This document shows positions 35,009 to 43,274 of a stretch of DNA of 64,000 bases, piece after piece. Source of the stretch: an uncultured Pseudomonadota bacterium. Its GTDB lineage: Bacteria > Pseudomonadota > Gammaproteobacteria > Burkholderiales > Thiobacillaceae. Under the pieces are notes generated by a model. It had not been told where the DNA came from. It did no database searches and saw nothing but the letters and a program-made list of their open reading frames with translations. The first letter of the stretch is position 1. Every line of letters starts with the position of its first letter. The stretch is from contig CAILNT010000028.1 of the NCBI GenBank assembly GCA_903835655.1, forward strand, positions 23,250-87,249. The letters run 5' to 3'. A program made the position numbers and the translations under genes.

Positions 35009-37213
35009 ATGCAAAATGGCAAAGTGGATCACCCGTGGACCGGGGATGTCTGGGGCGGGCTGGCGTCGATGTTGGTGGCCCTGCCCTCCGCGATTGCGTT
35101 CGGCGTCACCATCTTCTCACCGCTAGGCGTGGGCTATGCCGCCCAGGGCGCGATCGCCGGCATCCTCGGCACCACTGCGCTGGGTCTGATCGCCTCCAGT
35201 TTCGGCGGTACCGACCGACTCATCACAGCGCCCTGTGCACCGGCCGCGGCGGTGCTGGCCGCCGTCGCGGTCGGCTTCGCGCAAACTGGTGTCAGCGCCG
35301 AGGCCGGCATACTGATGCTGGTGCTGATCGCCTTGCTCGCCGGCGCCATCCAGATCGGTCTGGGCCTCGTGGGCATCGGTCGTCTGATCAAGTTCATCCC
35401 CTACCCGGTGGTGAGTGGTTATCTTAGCGCCGTCGGCCTGACCATCATCGCCAGCCAGTTGCCGCGCGTGCTCGGCGCACCCAAGGGCATGGGGTTGTGG
35501 ACTGCACTCCAGCATCCGGGCGACTGGCGCTGGCAGAGCCTCGTGATCGGGGCTGCGGTCGTGGTATCGATGGCGCTGGTGCCCCGCATCATCCGCGCGG
35601 TGCCGGCGGCGATCGTCGCCATGACGGTCGGCGTGCTGGTGTATTTCGCTCTCGGTTTTGCCGACCCGACCCTGTGGAACAGCCAGGGCAATCCGCTGAT
35701 CGTCGGGCCTCTGGGCGCCTCGAACGGCAATCTGCTCGGCGCAGTGATGGGGCACCTCAGGGCCTTGCGTGCCTGGGACCCGACGCTGCTTGCGCAGATA
35801 TTCCTGCCGGCACTGACGCTCGCCACGTTGCTGTCGATCGACACGCTAAAGACCTGCGTCGTGCTCGATGCATTGACCAACACGCATCACAATTCAAACC
35901 GCGAACTGATCGGCCAGGGTTTGGGCAACATCGGCTCCGCCCTGCTGGGCGGCATCCCCGGCGCGGGACAGATGGGGGCATCGATGGTGAACCTGTCCAG
36001 CGGCGCCTGTACGCGGCGTTCCGGCGTGATCGAGGGCGTCTTTTCCCTGATCGCATTCCTGCTGCTCGCCTCGCTGGTCGCCTGGTTGCCGATCGCCGCA
36101 TTGGGCGGCATCCTTCTGGTGGTCGGCTACCGCATGATCGACCGGCACAGCCTGGAATTTTTCCGCTCGAAGGCGACACGCTTCGATTTCCTGGTCATCG
36201 TTACGGTCATCGTCACCGCCCTCACGGTCAGCCTGATTGCCGCGTCCGGCACCGGCATCGTGCTGGCCATCGTGCTCTATTTACGCGAGCAGACGCGCAG
36301 TTCTGTATTGCGGCGCAAGGTCGACGGCAGCGAAGCTTTTTCGAAGGTGGTGCGGCACGAGCAGGAGTTGTCGATCCTGATTCGCAACGGCAGCAAGACC
36401 GTGATCGTCGAGCTCCAGGGTAGCTTGTTCTTCGGTACGGCGAACCAGTTGTTCCAGGCACTCGAGCCGGAGATCGGGCCGCGCACCTACGTCATCCTCA
36501 ACATGCGCCGGGTGCAGTCCATGGATTTGACAGCGACCCATGTCCTGGAACAGATCAAGGAACGGCTCGAGAGCGTCGGCGCTTATCTGATTTTCACGGA
36601 AATCCCGCGAGGCCTTCCCAGCGGCCTCAAGATGAAGCGCTACCTGCGCGAAGTGGGCCTGGTGCGCGACACTCCCAAGGCGCTGGCATTCCCGCAGCTC
36701 GACGACGCGCTCGAATGGATCGAGACGCAGTTTCTGAGCGAGGCGTCGTATGACGGTGAGGACAATGGCCCACCGCTCGCGCTGGCCGAGTTGGAAGCCT
36801 TGTTGGTCTGGAGGCCGGGCACCCTGACCAGTCTGGAGGCTGTCATCGAGCAGCGCCACATTCCCGCCGGCAAGAAGGTATTCAAGATAGGCACGCCAGG
36901 CGATGAATTGCTGTTCATCCGGCGCGGCACGGTGCGCGTGGTCTTGCCGATCCATAAAAAGGACACTTGGCACATCGGCACCTTCGGGCGCGGCGATTTC
37001 ATCGGTGAAATGGGCTTTCTAGACAGCGCGCGACGTTCCGCCGAGGCCATCGCGATGACCGACACGGACTGTTTCGTGTTGTCGCGCACCCGCTTCAACG
37101 AGGTTGCCGAGCAGAGTGGCATCGCCGCTTCATCCATTTTCGAGGGCATCGCCTGTGTCCTTGCCATGCGTTTGCGGTTCATGAACAAGGAGTTGCGAGC
37201 GCTACGCAGCTGA
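35009..37213 (+). CDS. SulP-type anion transporter with STAS and cyclic-nucleotide domains (734 aa)
   Basis: Inner-membrane anion transporter. About 12 membrane segments (residues 15-430; motifs ALPSAIAFGV, GGTDRLITAPCAP, LGGIPGAGQMGAS) are followed by a STAS domain (about 445-560, LNMRRVQSMDLTATHVL) and a C-terminal cNMP-binding domain (about 610-730, GTPGDELLFIRRGTVRVV, GDFIGEMGFLD-ARRSA). The anion could be sulfate or bicarbonate. Start taken at ATG 35009 with GGGG upstream; a GTG at 34991 is possible. The gene lies between tRNA-His and tRNA-Arg, in the opposite direction to both. Confidence 0.9.
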   Translation: MQNGKVDHPWTGDVWGGLASMLVALPSAIAFGVTIFSPLGVGYAAQGAIAGILGTTALGLIASSFGGTDRLITAPCAPAAAVLAAVAVGFAQTGVSAEAGILMLVLIALLAGAIQIGLGLVGIGRLIKFIPYPVVSGYLSAVGLTIIASQLPRVLGAPKGMGLWTALQHPGDWRWQSLVIGAAVVVSMALVPRIIRAVPAAIVAMTVGVLVYFALGFADPTLWNSQGNPLIVGPLGASNGNLLGAVMGHLRALRAWDPTLLAQIFLPALTLATLLSIDTLKTCVVLDALTNTHHNSNRELIGQGLGNIGSALLGGIPGAGQMGASMVNLSSGACTRRSGVIEGVFSLIAFLLLASLVAWLPIAALGGILLVVGYRMIDRHSLEFFRSKATRFDFLVIVTVIVTALTVSLIAASGTGIVLAIVLYLREQTRSSVLRRKVDGSEAFSKVVRHEQELSILIRNGSKTVIVELQGSLFFGTANQLFQALEPEIGPRTYVILNMRRVQSMDLTATHVLEQIKERLESVGAYLIFTEIPRGLPSGLKMKRYLREVGLVRDTPKALAFPQLDDALEWIETQFLSEASYDGEDNGPPLALAELEALLVWRPGTLTSLEAVIEQRHIPAGKKVFKIGTPGDELLFIRRGTVRVVLPIHKKDTWHIGTFGRGDFIGEMGFLDSARRSAEAIAMTDTDCFVLSRTRFNEVAEQSGIAASSIFEGIACVLAMRLRFMNKELRALRS

Positions 37214-37326
37214 GCCAGCGATGGCTGACAGTCAGCGGAAAGGGGCGCTGGAAGCGGCGTTTTCTGGAGCTTTTGCCCCAAAATTGCCCCATAAATCCAC
37301 AAAAAACGGCAACTGATTGATTGTAT
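37214..37326. other. Short spacer with repeated TTGCCCC
   Basis: Holds a small palindrome (GCTGACAGTCAGC, about 37222-37234), two close copies of TTGCCCCA (about 37275-37291) and an A-run that reads as a T-run downstream of tRNA-Arg. It could include the tRNA terminator. No integrase gene is present. Confidence 0.4.
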
Positions 37327-37403
37327 TGGCCTGCCCGACAGGAATCGAACCTGTAACCCCCAGCTTAGAAGGCTGGTGCTCTATCCGGTTGAGCTACGGG
37401 CAG
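37327..37403 (-). tRNA. tRNA-Arg (TCT)
   Basis: Acceptor CTGCCCG/CGGGCAG is perfectly paired, the anticodon loop CTTCTAA lies within stem CCAGC/GCTGG, the T-loop is TTCGATT, and CCA is encoded after discriminator G. It is 49 bp after tRNA-Pro on the same strand and likely co-transcribed with it. Confidence 0.97.
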
Positions 37404-37452
37404 AATCCCGTGGGCCTTCGAAGTTTGCCAATCAGCAACGATCGGCAACGAC

Positions 37453-37529
<77 letters not shown>

Positions 37530-37627
37530 AAGGGCCGGAAATATACTCGCGAGTATCGGGAAAAGCAATGCGGAACGGCTGGGCACTCCAGTAAAATCAC
37601 GCGTTTCAACCAGATGCAATCGGCGCC

Positions 37628-38479
37628 ATGACCGCTAGACTCCTCGATGGCAAGGCCATCGCCGCCGCACTCATCCAGGAAATCCGTGCCGAGGTCGATG
37701 CTCGCATCACACTCGGACAGCGTATACCGGGCCTGGCCGTGATCCTGCTGGGTCATGACCCAGCCTCCAGCATCTACGTGCATAACAAGCGGCTGGCCTG
37801 CGAAAAATCGGGTGTGATCTCGATTTCGCACGATCTCCCCGCCACGACCAGCCAGGCCGATCTGCTGGCGTTGATCGACCAACTGAACGAGGATCCGAGC
37901 GTGGACGGCATCCTGGTGCAAGCCCCGTTGCCGGCGCACATCGACGACGAGACGGTGATCGAGCGGATCCGCCCGGACAAGGATGTGGATGGCTTCCATC
38001 CCTACAACATCGGCCGATTGGCGGTGCGCAAACCCACCTTGCGTTCCTGCACACCCTATGGGGTGATGCGCCTCCTGGAAACGACGGGCGAGACGCTGCG
38101 CGGCAAGCACGCCGTGGTGGTGGGCGCCTCCAATCATGTGGGCAGGCCGATGCTGCTGGAGTTGTTGCTGGCCGGTTGCACGGTCACGGTATGCCATTCC
38201 GCCACTCGCGACCTTCCAGCCCAGGTGGCTCAGGCGGATATCGTGGTGGCCGCCGTGGGCCGGCCACGGATGGTCAAGGGGGAATGGATCAAGGCGGGTG
38301 CGATCGTGATCGACATCGGCATCAATCGTCTGGAGGATGGCTCACTCGCCGGTGATGTGGACTTCGTCACAGCGTGCGAGCGTGCCGCCTGGATCAGCCC
38401 GGTACCGGGTGGGGTGGGGCCGATGACCGTGGCCACGCTGCTGCGCAACACACTGGAAGCGGCGACGCGACACGATTAG
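37628..38479 (+). CDS. folD: Bifunctional methylene-THF dehydrogenase/cyclohydrolase FolD (283 aa)
   Basis: Interconverts 5,10-methylene- and 10-formyl-tetrahydrofolate in one-carbon metabolism. Motifs: [13 protein letters not shown] (catalytic Lys), [14 protein letters not shown], the NADP site [12 protein letters not shown] and the end [15 protein letters not shown]. Length is standard. It is convergent with glk, 6 bp apart. Confidence 0.96.
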   Translation: MTARLLDGKAIAAALIQEIRAEVDARITLGQRIPGLAVILLGHDPASSIYVHNKRLACEKSGVISISHDLPATTSQADLLALIDQLNEDPSVDGILVQAPLPAHIDDETVIERIRPDKDVDGFHPYNIGRLAVRKPTLRSCTPYGVMRLLETTGETLRGKHAVVVGASNHVGRPMLLELLLAGCTVTVCHSATRDLPAQVAQADIVVAAVGRPRMVKGEWIKAGAIVIDIGINRLEDGSLAGDVDFVTACERAAWISPVPGGVGPMTVATLLRNTLEAATRHD

Positions 38480-38485
38480 CGCGCG

Positions 38486-39466
38486 CTACCCGCCACTCGC
38501 CACCCCGGCGGCCAGAGCCGCACCCTTCAGGCCGATATCGGGGTCGAGGACGACCCGTACCGGTAGCTGTTCCATCCATTCCGAAAAACGTCCTTTGGTG
38601 CGCAAGCCGGCGAGGAATTCGCCTTCCTGTAGCACCGTCAGAATCTGCGGGGCGATGCCGCCGGCGAGGAATACGCCGCCTGCGGCGCGCGCGAGCAGTG
38701 CCAGATCGCCTGCCGCCTGGCCATAGATGCGCGCGAACAGGCGTAAGGCGCGGGTGGCCTCGGGATCGCTACGCGCCAGACCGGCCTGGCTGATGCCGCG
38801 CGCCGCATCGGCTGTGTCCGTCCAGGCGGCTCCCGCGCGCCCGGCCTCGGTCAGGCAGAAGCGATACAGGCTGACCAGTCCCGGCCCGGAGAGCAGGCGC
38901 TCTATGGATACCCGGCCATGTTCCTGGCGCAAACTGGCCAGTAGTCTGTCTTGTTCCGCATCGGTGGGCGCGAAGCCGATGTGGCCGCCCTCGGAGGCGA
39001 GCGGCCGATACAGGTCGCCGTGCTGTCCGTCCTGCGCCACGCATAGCGATACGCCCAGACCGGTGCCGGCGCCGAGCGCCAGGCGCGGTGCACCAGGTAC
39101 GGCCGTGCCCGCTTGCAGGATCGCGACATCGGCGGCTTCCAGCGTGTTGAGTCCCCAGCCTACGGCGGCGAAGTCGTTGATCAGGCGAAACGGCACGCCG
39201 AAGCGCCGGCTCAGCGCGGCGGCTTCGATCTTCCAGGGCAGATTGGTGAACTGTGCGCTTTGCCCATCGGTCGGCCCGGCTACGGCCAGGCAACTGGCTT
39301 CGACCGGTCCGGACCGGGCGAGAAAATCCGCCAGCAGCGCCTCTATCCCGGTGCGTCCGGCGTTCAATACCCGTTCTACCCGTTCGACGCGCACCTGGCG
39401 ACCGTCGAGTCGCGCCAGCGCCAGCCGGGTATGGGTGCCGCCGATATCGCCGGCGAGGATTTTCAT
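38486..39466 (-). CDS. glk: Glucokinase (326 aa)
   Basis: ATP-dependent glucose kinase of the bacterial Glk family. The phosphate motif DIGGTHTRLAL is at the N-terminus; substrate-loop residues NDFAAVGWGL, GAGTGLG and SEGGHIGFAP follow, and GVFLAGGIAPQIL lies near the C-terminus. The ATG overlaps the stop of the upstream GGDEF gene (ATGA), so the two are translationally coupled. The pairing of a sugar kinase with a signalling gene is unexplained. Confidence 0.94.
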   Translation of the reverse strand: MKILAGDIGGTHTRLALARLDGRQVRVERVERVLNAGRTGIEALLADFLARSGPVEASCLAVAGPTDGQSAQFTNLPWKIEAAALSRRFGVPFRLINDFAAVGWGLNTLEAADVAILQAGTAVPGAPRLALGAGTGLGVSLCVAQDGQHGDLYRPLASEGGHIGFAPTDAEQDRLLASLRQEHGRVSIERLLSGPGLVSLYRFCLTEAGRAGAAWTDTADAARGISQAGLARSDPEATRALRLFARIYGQAAGDLALLARAAGGVFLAGGIAPQILTVLQEGEFLAGLRTKGRFSEWMEQLPVRVVLDPDIGLKGAALAAGVASGG

Positions 39467-41121
39467 GTCAGCTTCTCCGTTGTGAGTTCACCTTCACCCG
39501 ATAGCGGGTGGACTGCCTCAGGGCATGCGTGGGTGATTGCTTCGGCCCGGTCGTCCTGGACTGCCTGGTGTACGACGCTGCCCGCGCCCAGGGACTCGGC
39601 CTCGCGCAACGCCGCATAGGCTGCTGCCAGGCTGTCTTCCCGGGTCTGGCCGGACAGGCGTACCACGCCGACATGCACCCCGGTCTGGTAGGTATTCCCT
39701 TCCCAGGGCAGGCGGAGGGCCATCACGTCGTCGCGGATGCGTTCGGCGACGCGCATTTCGTCGGGGCAGGGCTGCAACACCACGGCGAACTCGTCCTCGC
39801 TCATGCGGGCCAGGAAATCGGCTTCCCGCATCCTGGCATGCAGCAGCAGCGCCACCTGGAGCACCAGTTCGTCGCAGCACGCCTGGCCTGCCTTGCTCCG
39901 CACGCGCTTGAGCGGCTCCAGGCTGATCAGCAGCAGCGACGCGCTGACCTCGGCGGCACGCCGTTCCCCGAGCGCGCGCGCCAGGCTTTCCTCCAGGGCG
40001 TAGCGGTTGCCCAGGCCGGTGAGCGCATCATGGTCGGATTGCCAAAGTAGTTTGCGTTGCAATTCGCGCGCTTCGCTGACATCGCTCATGACCAGAATGC
40101 CGCCACTGATTCCGCCTTTCGGATCGTGTATGCAGGAGGCTTTGCCTTCCACCTCGTATTCCATGCCCTGTGAAGAGAGCAGGCAGGCCGGCGGCGGCAG
40201 GGTGTAGGTCCGGCCCGCGAGCACCTCGTCGAGCAGGCGCGTCGTCAGGTCGGCGCGACTCTCGCGTTCGAACAGATGCAAAACCTCGCCTACGGGCAGA
40301 TGGGTGGATCTCGCCTCCTCCATGCCCAGTAAAGTTTCCGCGATCGGACTGAGGTAGGCGATGTGGCGCGCGGCGTCGAAGCGGATGACCGCATCCCCGA
40401 GGGAGCGCAGGGTCACGATGGCGCGCTCGCGTTCCTGGAACAGATCTCGTTCCAGGCGGCGGCTCACTCGAACCACGAAGACGGCCACGGCGAACGCCAG
40501 CAGCAGGGCCAGGGTGGAGAGGGCGAACGCCAGTCGTAGCGCGTGTTCGCTGGCCGAGGCGGCCTGATCCAGAGCTGCCAGGTTCCTGAGCCGCTGCATA
40601 TCCACCAGCTGATTCCACTGGCTCATCAAGTGCGATTCATGCGGCTTGATCTCGGCGCGAATCAGGCGCCGGGCCTGTTCGAGGCTATTGGCCTGAAGCA
40701 GATCGAAAGCCGTATAGGCGAGTGTCTCGATGTCCTCTTGTTCCTTGCGTACCTCGCCCCAGGCGGCCGACTCCGAGTCATCGAGCGGCAGCGCGAGAAA
40801 ACGCGCCCGCAATGCGGCGAAATCGCGAGCCGTGGTGCTGAAGCGCCGCCGTTGTTCGGCGCGAGCCTGTGCCTCGTCCAGGCGGCTGGCCAGCAGGATG
40901 CTCTGGTAGCGCGACTCGTGCAGGGTCCGCATCGCAAGGGTGAGTTCGGATTTCTGATGTTGCCGGGCGACGCTGCCCGTCAACCGATCATTGAGCAGGC
41001 GCAGATGCACCACGCCGATGGCGGCTACGGCGAGCATCAACAGGATTACGATGGCGAAGCCGGCGATGACGGGAAGCTGGGCCGAGGGCAGGCCAGGTCT
41101 ACGCTTCTCGACAGCGGGCAT
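39463..41121 (-). CDS. Membrane sensor with PAS and degenerate GGDEF domain (552 aa)
   Basis: Two membrane helices (about 15-40 and 190-215) enclose a periplasmic four-helix-bundle-like sensor. A PAS domain (about 235-375) and a GGDEF-type domain (about 380-525) follow. The signature reads SEDEF in place of GGDEF (ARMSEDEF), so cyclase activity is doubtful, whereas the RxxD inhibitory site five residues upstream (READ) is kept. It may be a c-di-GMP receptor or partner protein. ATG 41121 has GAGGAG upstream. It overlaps glk by 4 bp. Confidence 0.85.
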   Translation of the reverse strand: MPAVEKRRPGLPSAQLPVIAGFAIVILLMLAVAAIGVVHLRLLNDRLTGSVARQHQKSELTLAMRTLHESRYQSILLASRLDEAQARAEQRRRFSTTARDFAALRARFLALPLDDSESAAWGEVRKEQEDIETLAYTAFDLLQANSLEQARRLIRAEIKPHESHLMSQWNQLVDMQRLRNLAALDQAASASEHALRLAFALSTLALLLAFAVAVFVVRVSRRLERDLFQERERAIVTLRSLGDAVIRFDAARHIAYLSPIAETLLGMEEARSTHLPVGEVLHLFERESRADLTTRLLDEVLAGRTYTLPPPACLLSSQGMEYEVEGKASCIHDPKGGISGGILVMSDVSEARELQRKLLWQSDHDALTGLGNRYALEESLARALGERRAAEVSASLLLISLEPLKRVRSKAGQACCDELVLQVALLLHARMREADFLARMSEDEFAVVLQPCPDEMRVAERIRDDVMALRLPWEGNTYQTGVHVGVVRLSGQTREDSLAAAYAALREAESLGAGSVVHQAVQDDRAEAITHACPEAVHPLSGEGELTTEKLT

Positions 41122-41177
41122 CGCGTTCTCCTCGTGTGGGCAAGCGTATGGCATCGTGCCGTTCTCCCCGTGCGGAG

Positions 41178-41441
41178 TCAATCCAGGAGGTCCAGGTCCA
41201 ACAGTGCGTCGTGCAAGGCGGTGCGGTCTTCGTTCAGGACGGGAATGGCCCGGTGTTCCTGTCCATATTCCCAGGGGCGGCCATGCATGTCGGCCATCAT
41301 GGTGGCGTCGCCCTGTGCCTCCAGGATCAGGGTGCAGGGCGACTCCAGCACTTCCACCACGATGCACGGCTCACCCCGATGGCGAACCTTCAGGCCGATC
41401 AGGGCGCGCAGGTGCGGCAGGCTGAGGATGTCCGCACTCAC
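41178..41441 (-). CDS. Conserved small protein, unknown function (87 aa)
   Basis: An SH3-like small beta protein by pattern: GLKVRHRGEPCIVVEVLES and CTLILEAQGD, followed by MADMHGRPWEYGQ and an acidic Leu-rich tail ending DLDLLD. The start is a GTG overlapping the stop of the glutamine amidotransferase (GTGA), so it is coupled to it. I do not recognise the family. Confidence 0.7.
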   Translation of the reverse strand: MSADILSLPHLRALIGLKVRHRGEPCIVVEVLESPCTLILEAQGDATMMADMHGRPWEYGQEHRAIPVLNEDRTALHDALLDLDLLD

Positions 41442-42145
41442 CGCTTCAGGCCCTGTGACCAGTGGCCGTAGAGCCGTTCCGCCACCGCGCGCATGGCCGG
41501 CAGGTGGTCCGGATTCAGTGCCTGCATCTGCTCTCGCGTTTGCACGCCAGGGCTGTCCGCAGCGGCGGCGATCTCCTCGCCGCCGACCTCGCACCAGGAC
41601 TGGATCATGGACTCGGTCATTTCCACATGACATTGCAAGGCGAGGTGGGGCCCCAGGACAAAGGCCTGGTTGGCGCAATGGTCGCTCTCCAGGACGCGCC
41701 GGGCGCCGGGAGGCAGGGTGAAGGTCTCGCCATGCCAATGGAACGCCGTGAAGCTGCGCACCGGGCCGAACCATTCCAGAGCCTGTGGGGATTCCAGCAC
41801 GCGCACGCCACCCCAGCCGATTTCCTTGACCGGATTGCGCCCCACAGAACCGCCCAGCGCGCGGGCCATCAACTGCCCGCCCAGGCAGTGGCCGAGCACT
41901 GGAATGTCGCCTGCGGCCGCAGCGCGGATCAGCGCCAGCACGCCAGGAATCCAGGGCAGATCGTCGTTCACGCTCATCGGTCCGCCCATGAAGACCAGGC
42001 CGGAATACGCGTCGGGCGAGGTGGGCACCGCCTCGCCCGCGTCGAGGCAGTGCATTTCCCAGGGCAGGCCGTGGGCATCGCAGAAAGTGGAGAAATGTCC
42101 CGGACCTTCGTGAGGTGCGTGGCGAAAAATGGCGATGGGCTTCAC
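41438..42145 (-). CDS. Class I glutamine amidotransferase (235 aa)
   Basis: Stand-alone GATase1 domain. Nucleophile Cys in LGHCLGGQLMA (about residue 90), oxyanion motif GGPMSVND and catalytic His/Glu in CHVEMT. Relatives are annotated as GMP synthase-like amidotransferases that hydrolyse glutamine or gamma-glutamyl compounds; the exact substrate is unknown. It begins MKPIAIFRHAPHEGPGHF, the usual start, and is coupled to the 87-residue gene downstream. Confidence 0.88.
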   Translation of the reverse strand: MKPIAIFRHAPHEGPGHFSTFCDAHGLPWEMHCLDAGEAVPTSPDAYSGLVFMGGPMSVNDDLPWIPGVLALIRAAAAGDIPVLGHCLGGQLMARALGGSVGRNPVKEIGWGGVRVLESPQALEWFGPVRSFTAFHWHGETFTLPPGARRVLESDHCANQAFVLGPHLALQCHVEMTESMIQSWCEVGGEEIAAAADSPGVQTREQMQALNPDHLPAMRAVAERLYGHWSQGLKR

Positions 42146-42344
42146 GGCAGCGTTCCAGAACGGTGGAAAGCCACATTATCCACCGGCATGCGGCTGGAAT
42201 GGATGCGACGCTCCGAGACGAAATTCGAGCACACTGCGGGGCACGCTGTTCGGGGGCTGCCCGATCCGCGGTCAACACGGGCAGTTCCTGAAGACTCGCT
42301 TATCATGGGAGACCCTGTTCTGGAGCCCGAGATTGGAAACCCAC

Positions 42345-42887
42345 ATGCGCCGCACACTCCCCTTCCTTCTGGCTGTGTTTGCCTTGCCAGCCCACGCGGT
42401 CGACGTGATGAGCGTCAACAAGCCCAGCCCGTTCGAGTACGACTTCGAAGCCAACACCAAGGCCTGGAGCGAGTTGCAGAACCAGCTCCCGCCTTACCCC
42501 AGACGCGAAAACTTTATAGCCATCCCATTGGGCAACCGCTTCGGCAACCGCTTCTATGTCGATTACAACTCGGTGAGCGCCGACCAGGATGGTGTGGTGC
42601 GCTACGGCGTGGTCGTGGAAAGCCCCAGCGGCGCCCAAACCGTCAGTTTCGAGGGCATGCGCTGCGAAACCGGCGAGCGCAAGATCTATGCCTTCGGCCA
42701 TCCTGGCAAGGACGGCGCCAATACCTGGTCGCGCAACCGCTACGCCCGATGGGAGGCGATCCAGGGTCGCACCCTCAACGATTTCCGCAGCGAACTCTAC
42801 AGCCATTACTTCTGCACCGTGAACGGTGCGGCCAGGCTCGCGGACATCCAGCACAAGCTGAAGTCCGGCGGCGAATATGACAACTGA
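42345..42887 (+). CDS. CNP1-like family exported protein (180 aa)
   Basis: Signal peptide (about 1-18, ending AHA) followed by the CNP1-like domain: WSELQNQLPPYP, NRFYVDYNSVS, GVVRYGVVV, and C...GERKIYAFG with two conserved Cys. This family occurs in Betaproteobacteria, near-periplasmic and of unknown function. Start at ATG 42345, where the signal peptide begins; a TATCAT sequence at 42301-42306 may be its -10. Confidence 0.85.
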   Translation: MRRTLPFLLAVFALPAHAVDVMSVNKPSPFEYDFEANTKAWSELQNQLPPYPRRENFIAIPLGNRFGNRFYVDYNSVSADQDGVVRYGVVVESPSGAQTVSFEGMRCETGERKIYAFGHPGKDGANTWSRNRYARWEAIQGRTLNDFRSELYSHYFCTVNGAARLADIQHKLKSGGEYDN

Positions 42888-42900
42888 CTGACGGCCGGCG

Positions 42901-42929
42901 TAGACAGCGCCGGCCGCATCCACTAAACT
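42901..42929 (+). promoter_or_regulatory. Sigma-70 promoter of the cobalamin operon
   Basis: TAGACA (42901-42906), a 17-bp spacer and TAAACT (42924-42929) closely match the -35 and -10 consensus. The predicted start at about 42936 falls right at the beginning of the riboswitch. Confidence 0.7.
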
Positions 42930-42937
42930 GCCGCTCG

Positions 42938-43129
42938 CTTCAGGTGCTTGCTTTTTAGCGAGTGAAACGGGAAACAGGTGCGAGCGTTTTTCACGAACCC
43001 TCCATGCCTGTGCTGCCCCCGCAACGGTAAGCGCTCAAAGGTCGTTCACCATGCCACTGTCCTTGCGACGGGAAGGCGAACCACCGGGGTCGAGAGACCC
43101 TAAGCGCGAGCCCGGAGACCGGCCTGAAG
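42938..43129 (+). promoter_or_regulatory. Cobalamin (AdoCbl) riboswitch
   Basis: Closing stem P1 is CTTCAGG (42938-42944) with CCTGAAG (43123-43129). Inside are the conserved cobalamin elements: GAAACGGGAAACAGGTG, GCTGCCCCCGCAACGGTAA, the B12-box ATGCCACTG, GACGGGAAGGC and AGCCCGGAGACC. It lies in the leader of btuB and would turn off the operon when adenosylcobalamin is abundant. Confidence 0.96.
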
Positions 43130-43138
43130 GGTAAGCGG

Positions 43139-43157
43139 GCCGCGGAGGGCGGTTTTT
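43139..43157 (+). terminator. Candidate riboswitch-controlled terminator
   Basis: A short stem (CCGC, GGAGG loop, GCGG) followed by TTTTT lies 10 bp after the aptamer. It may be the expression platform that stops transcription when ligand is bound; the stem is short, so this is tentative. Confidence 0.45.
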
Positions 43158-43274
43158 CTCGGAGTGTGGACAAGCAAGCTTGCTTCCTTTCGGCAGCGCC
43201 ATCGCGCCGCCCGTTCTCGGCCCGCGTTTTAGGTTTTCCCTGCGGGGTCGCAGAGGAACGAAAAAGGAAGTCAC

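Noticed and set aside
37270..37330. Phage or island attachment site next to tRNA-Arg
   Set aside because: Repeated TTGCCCCA is suggestive, but there is no integrase and no second copy of the tRNA 3' end; kept only as part of the tRNA-operon observation.
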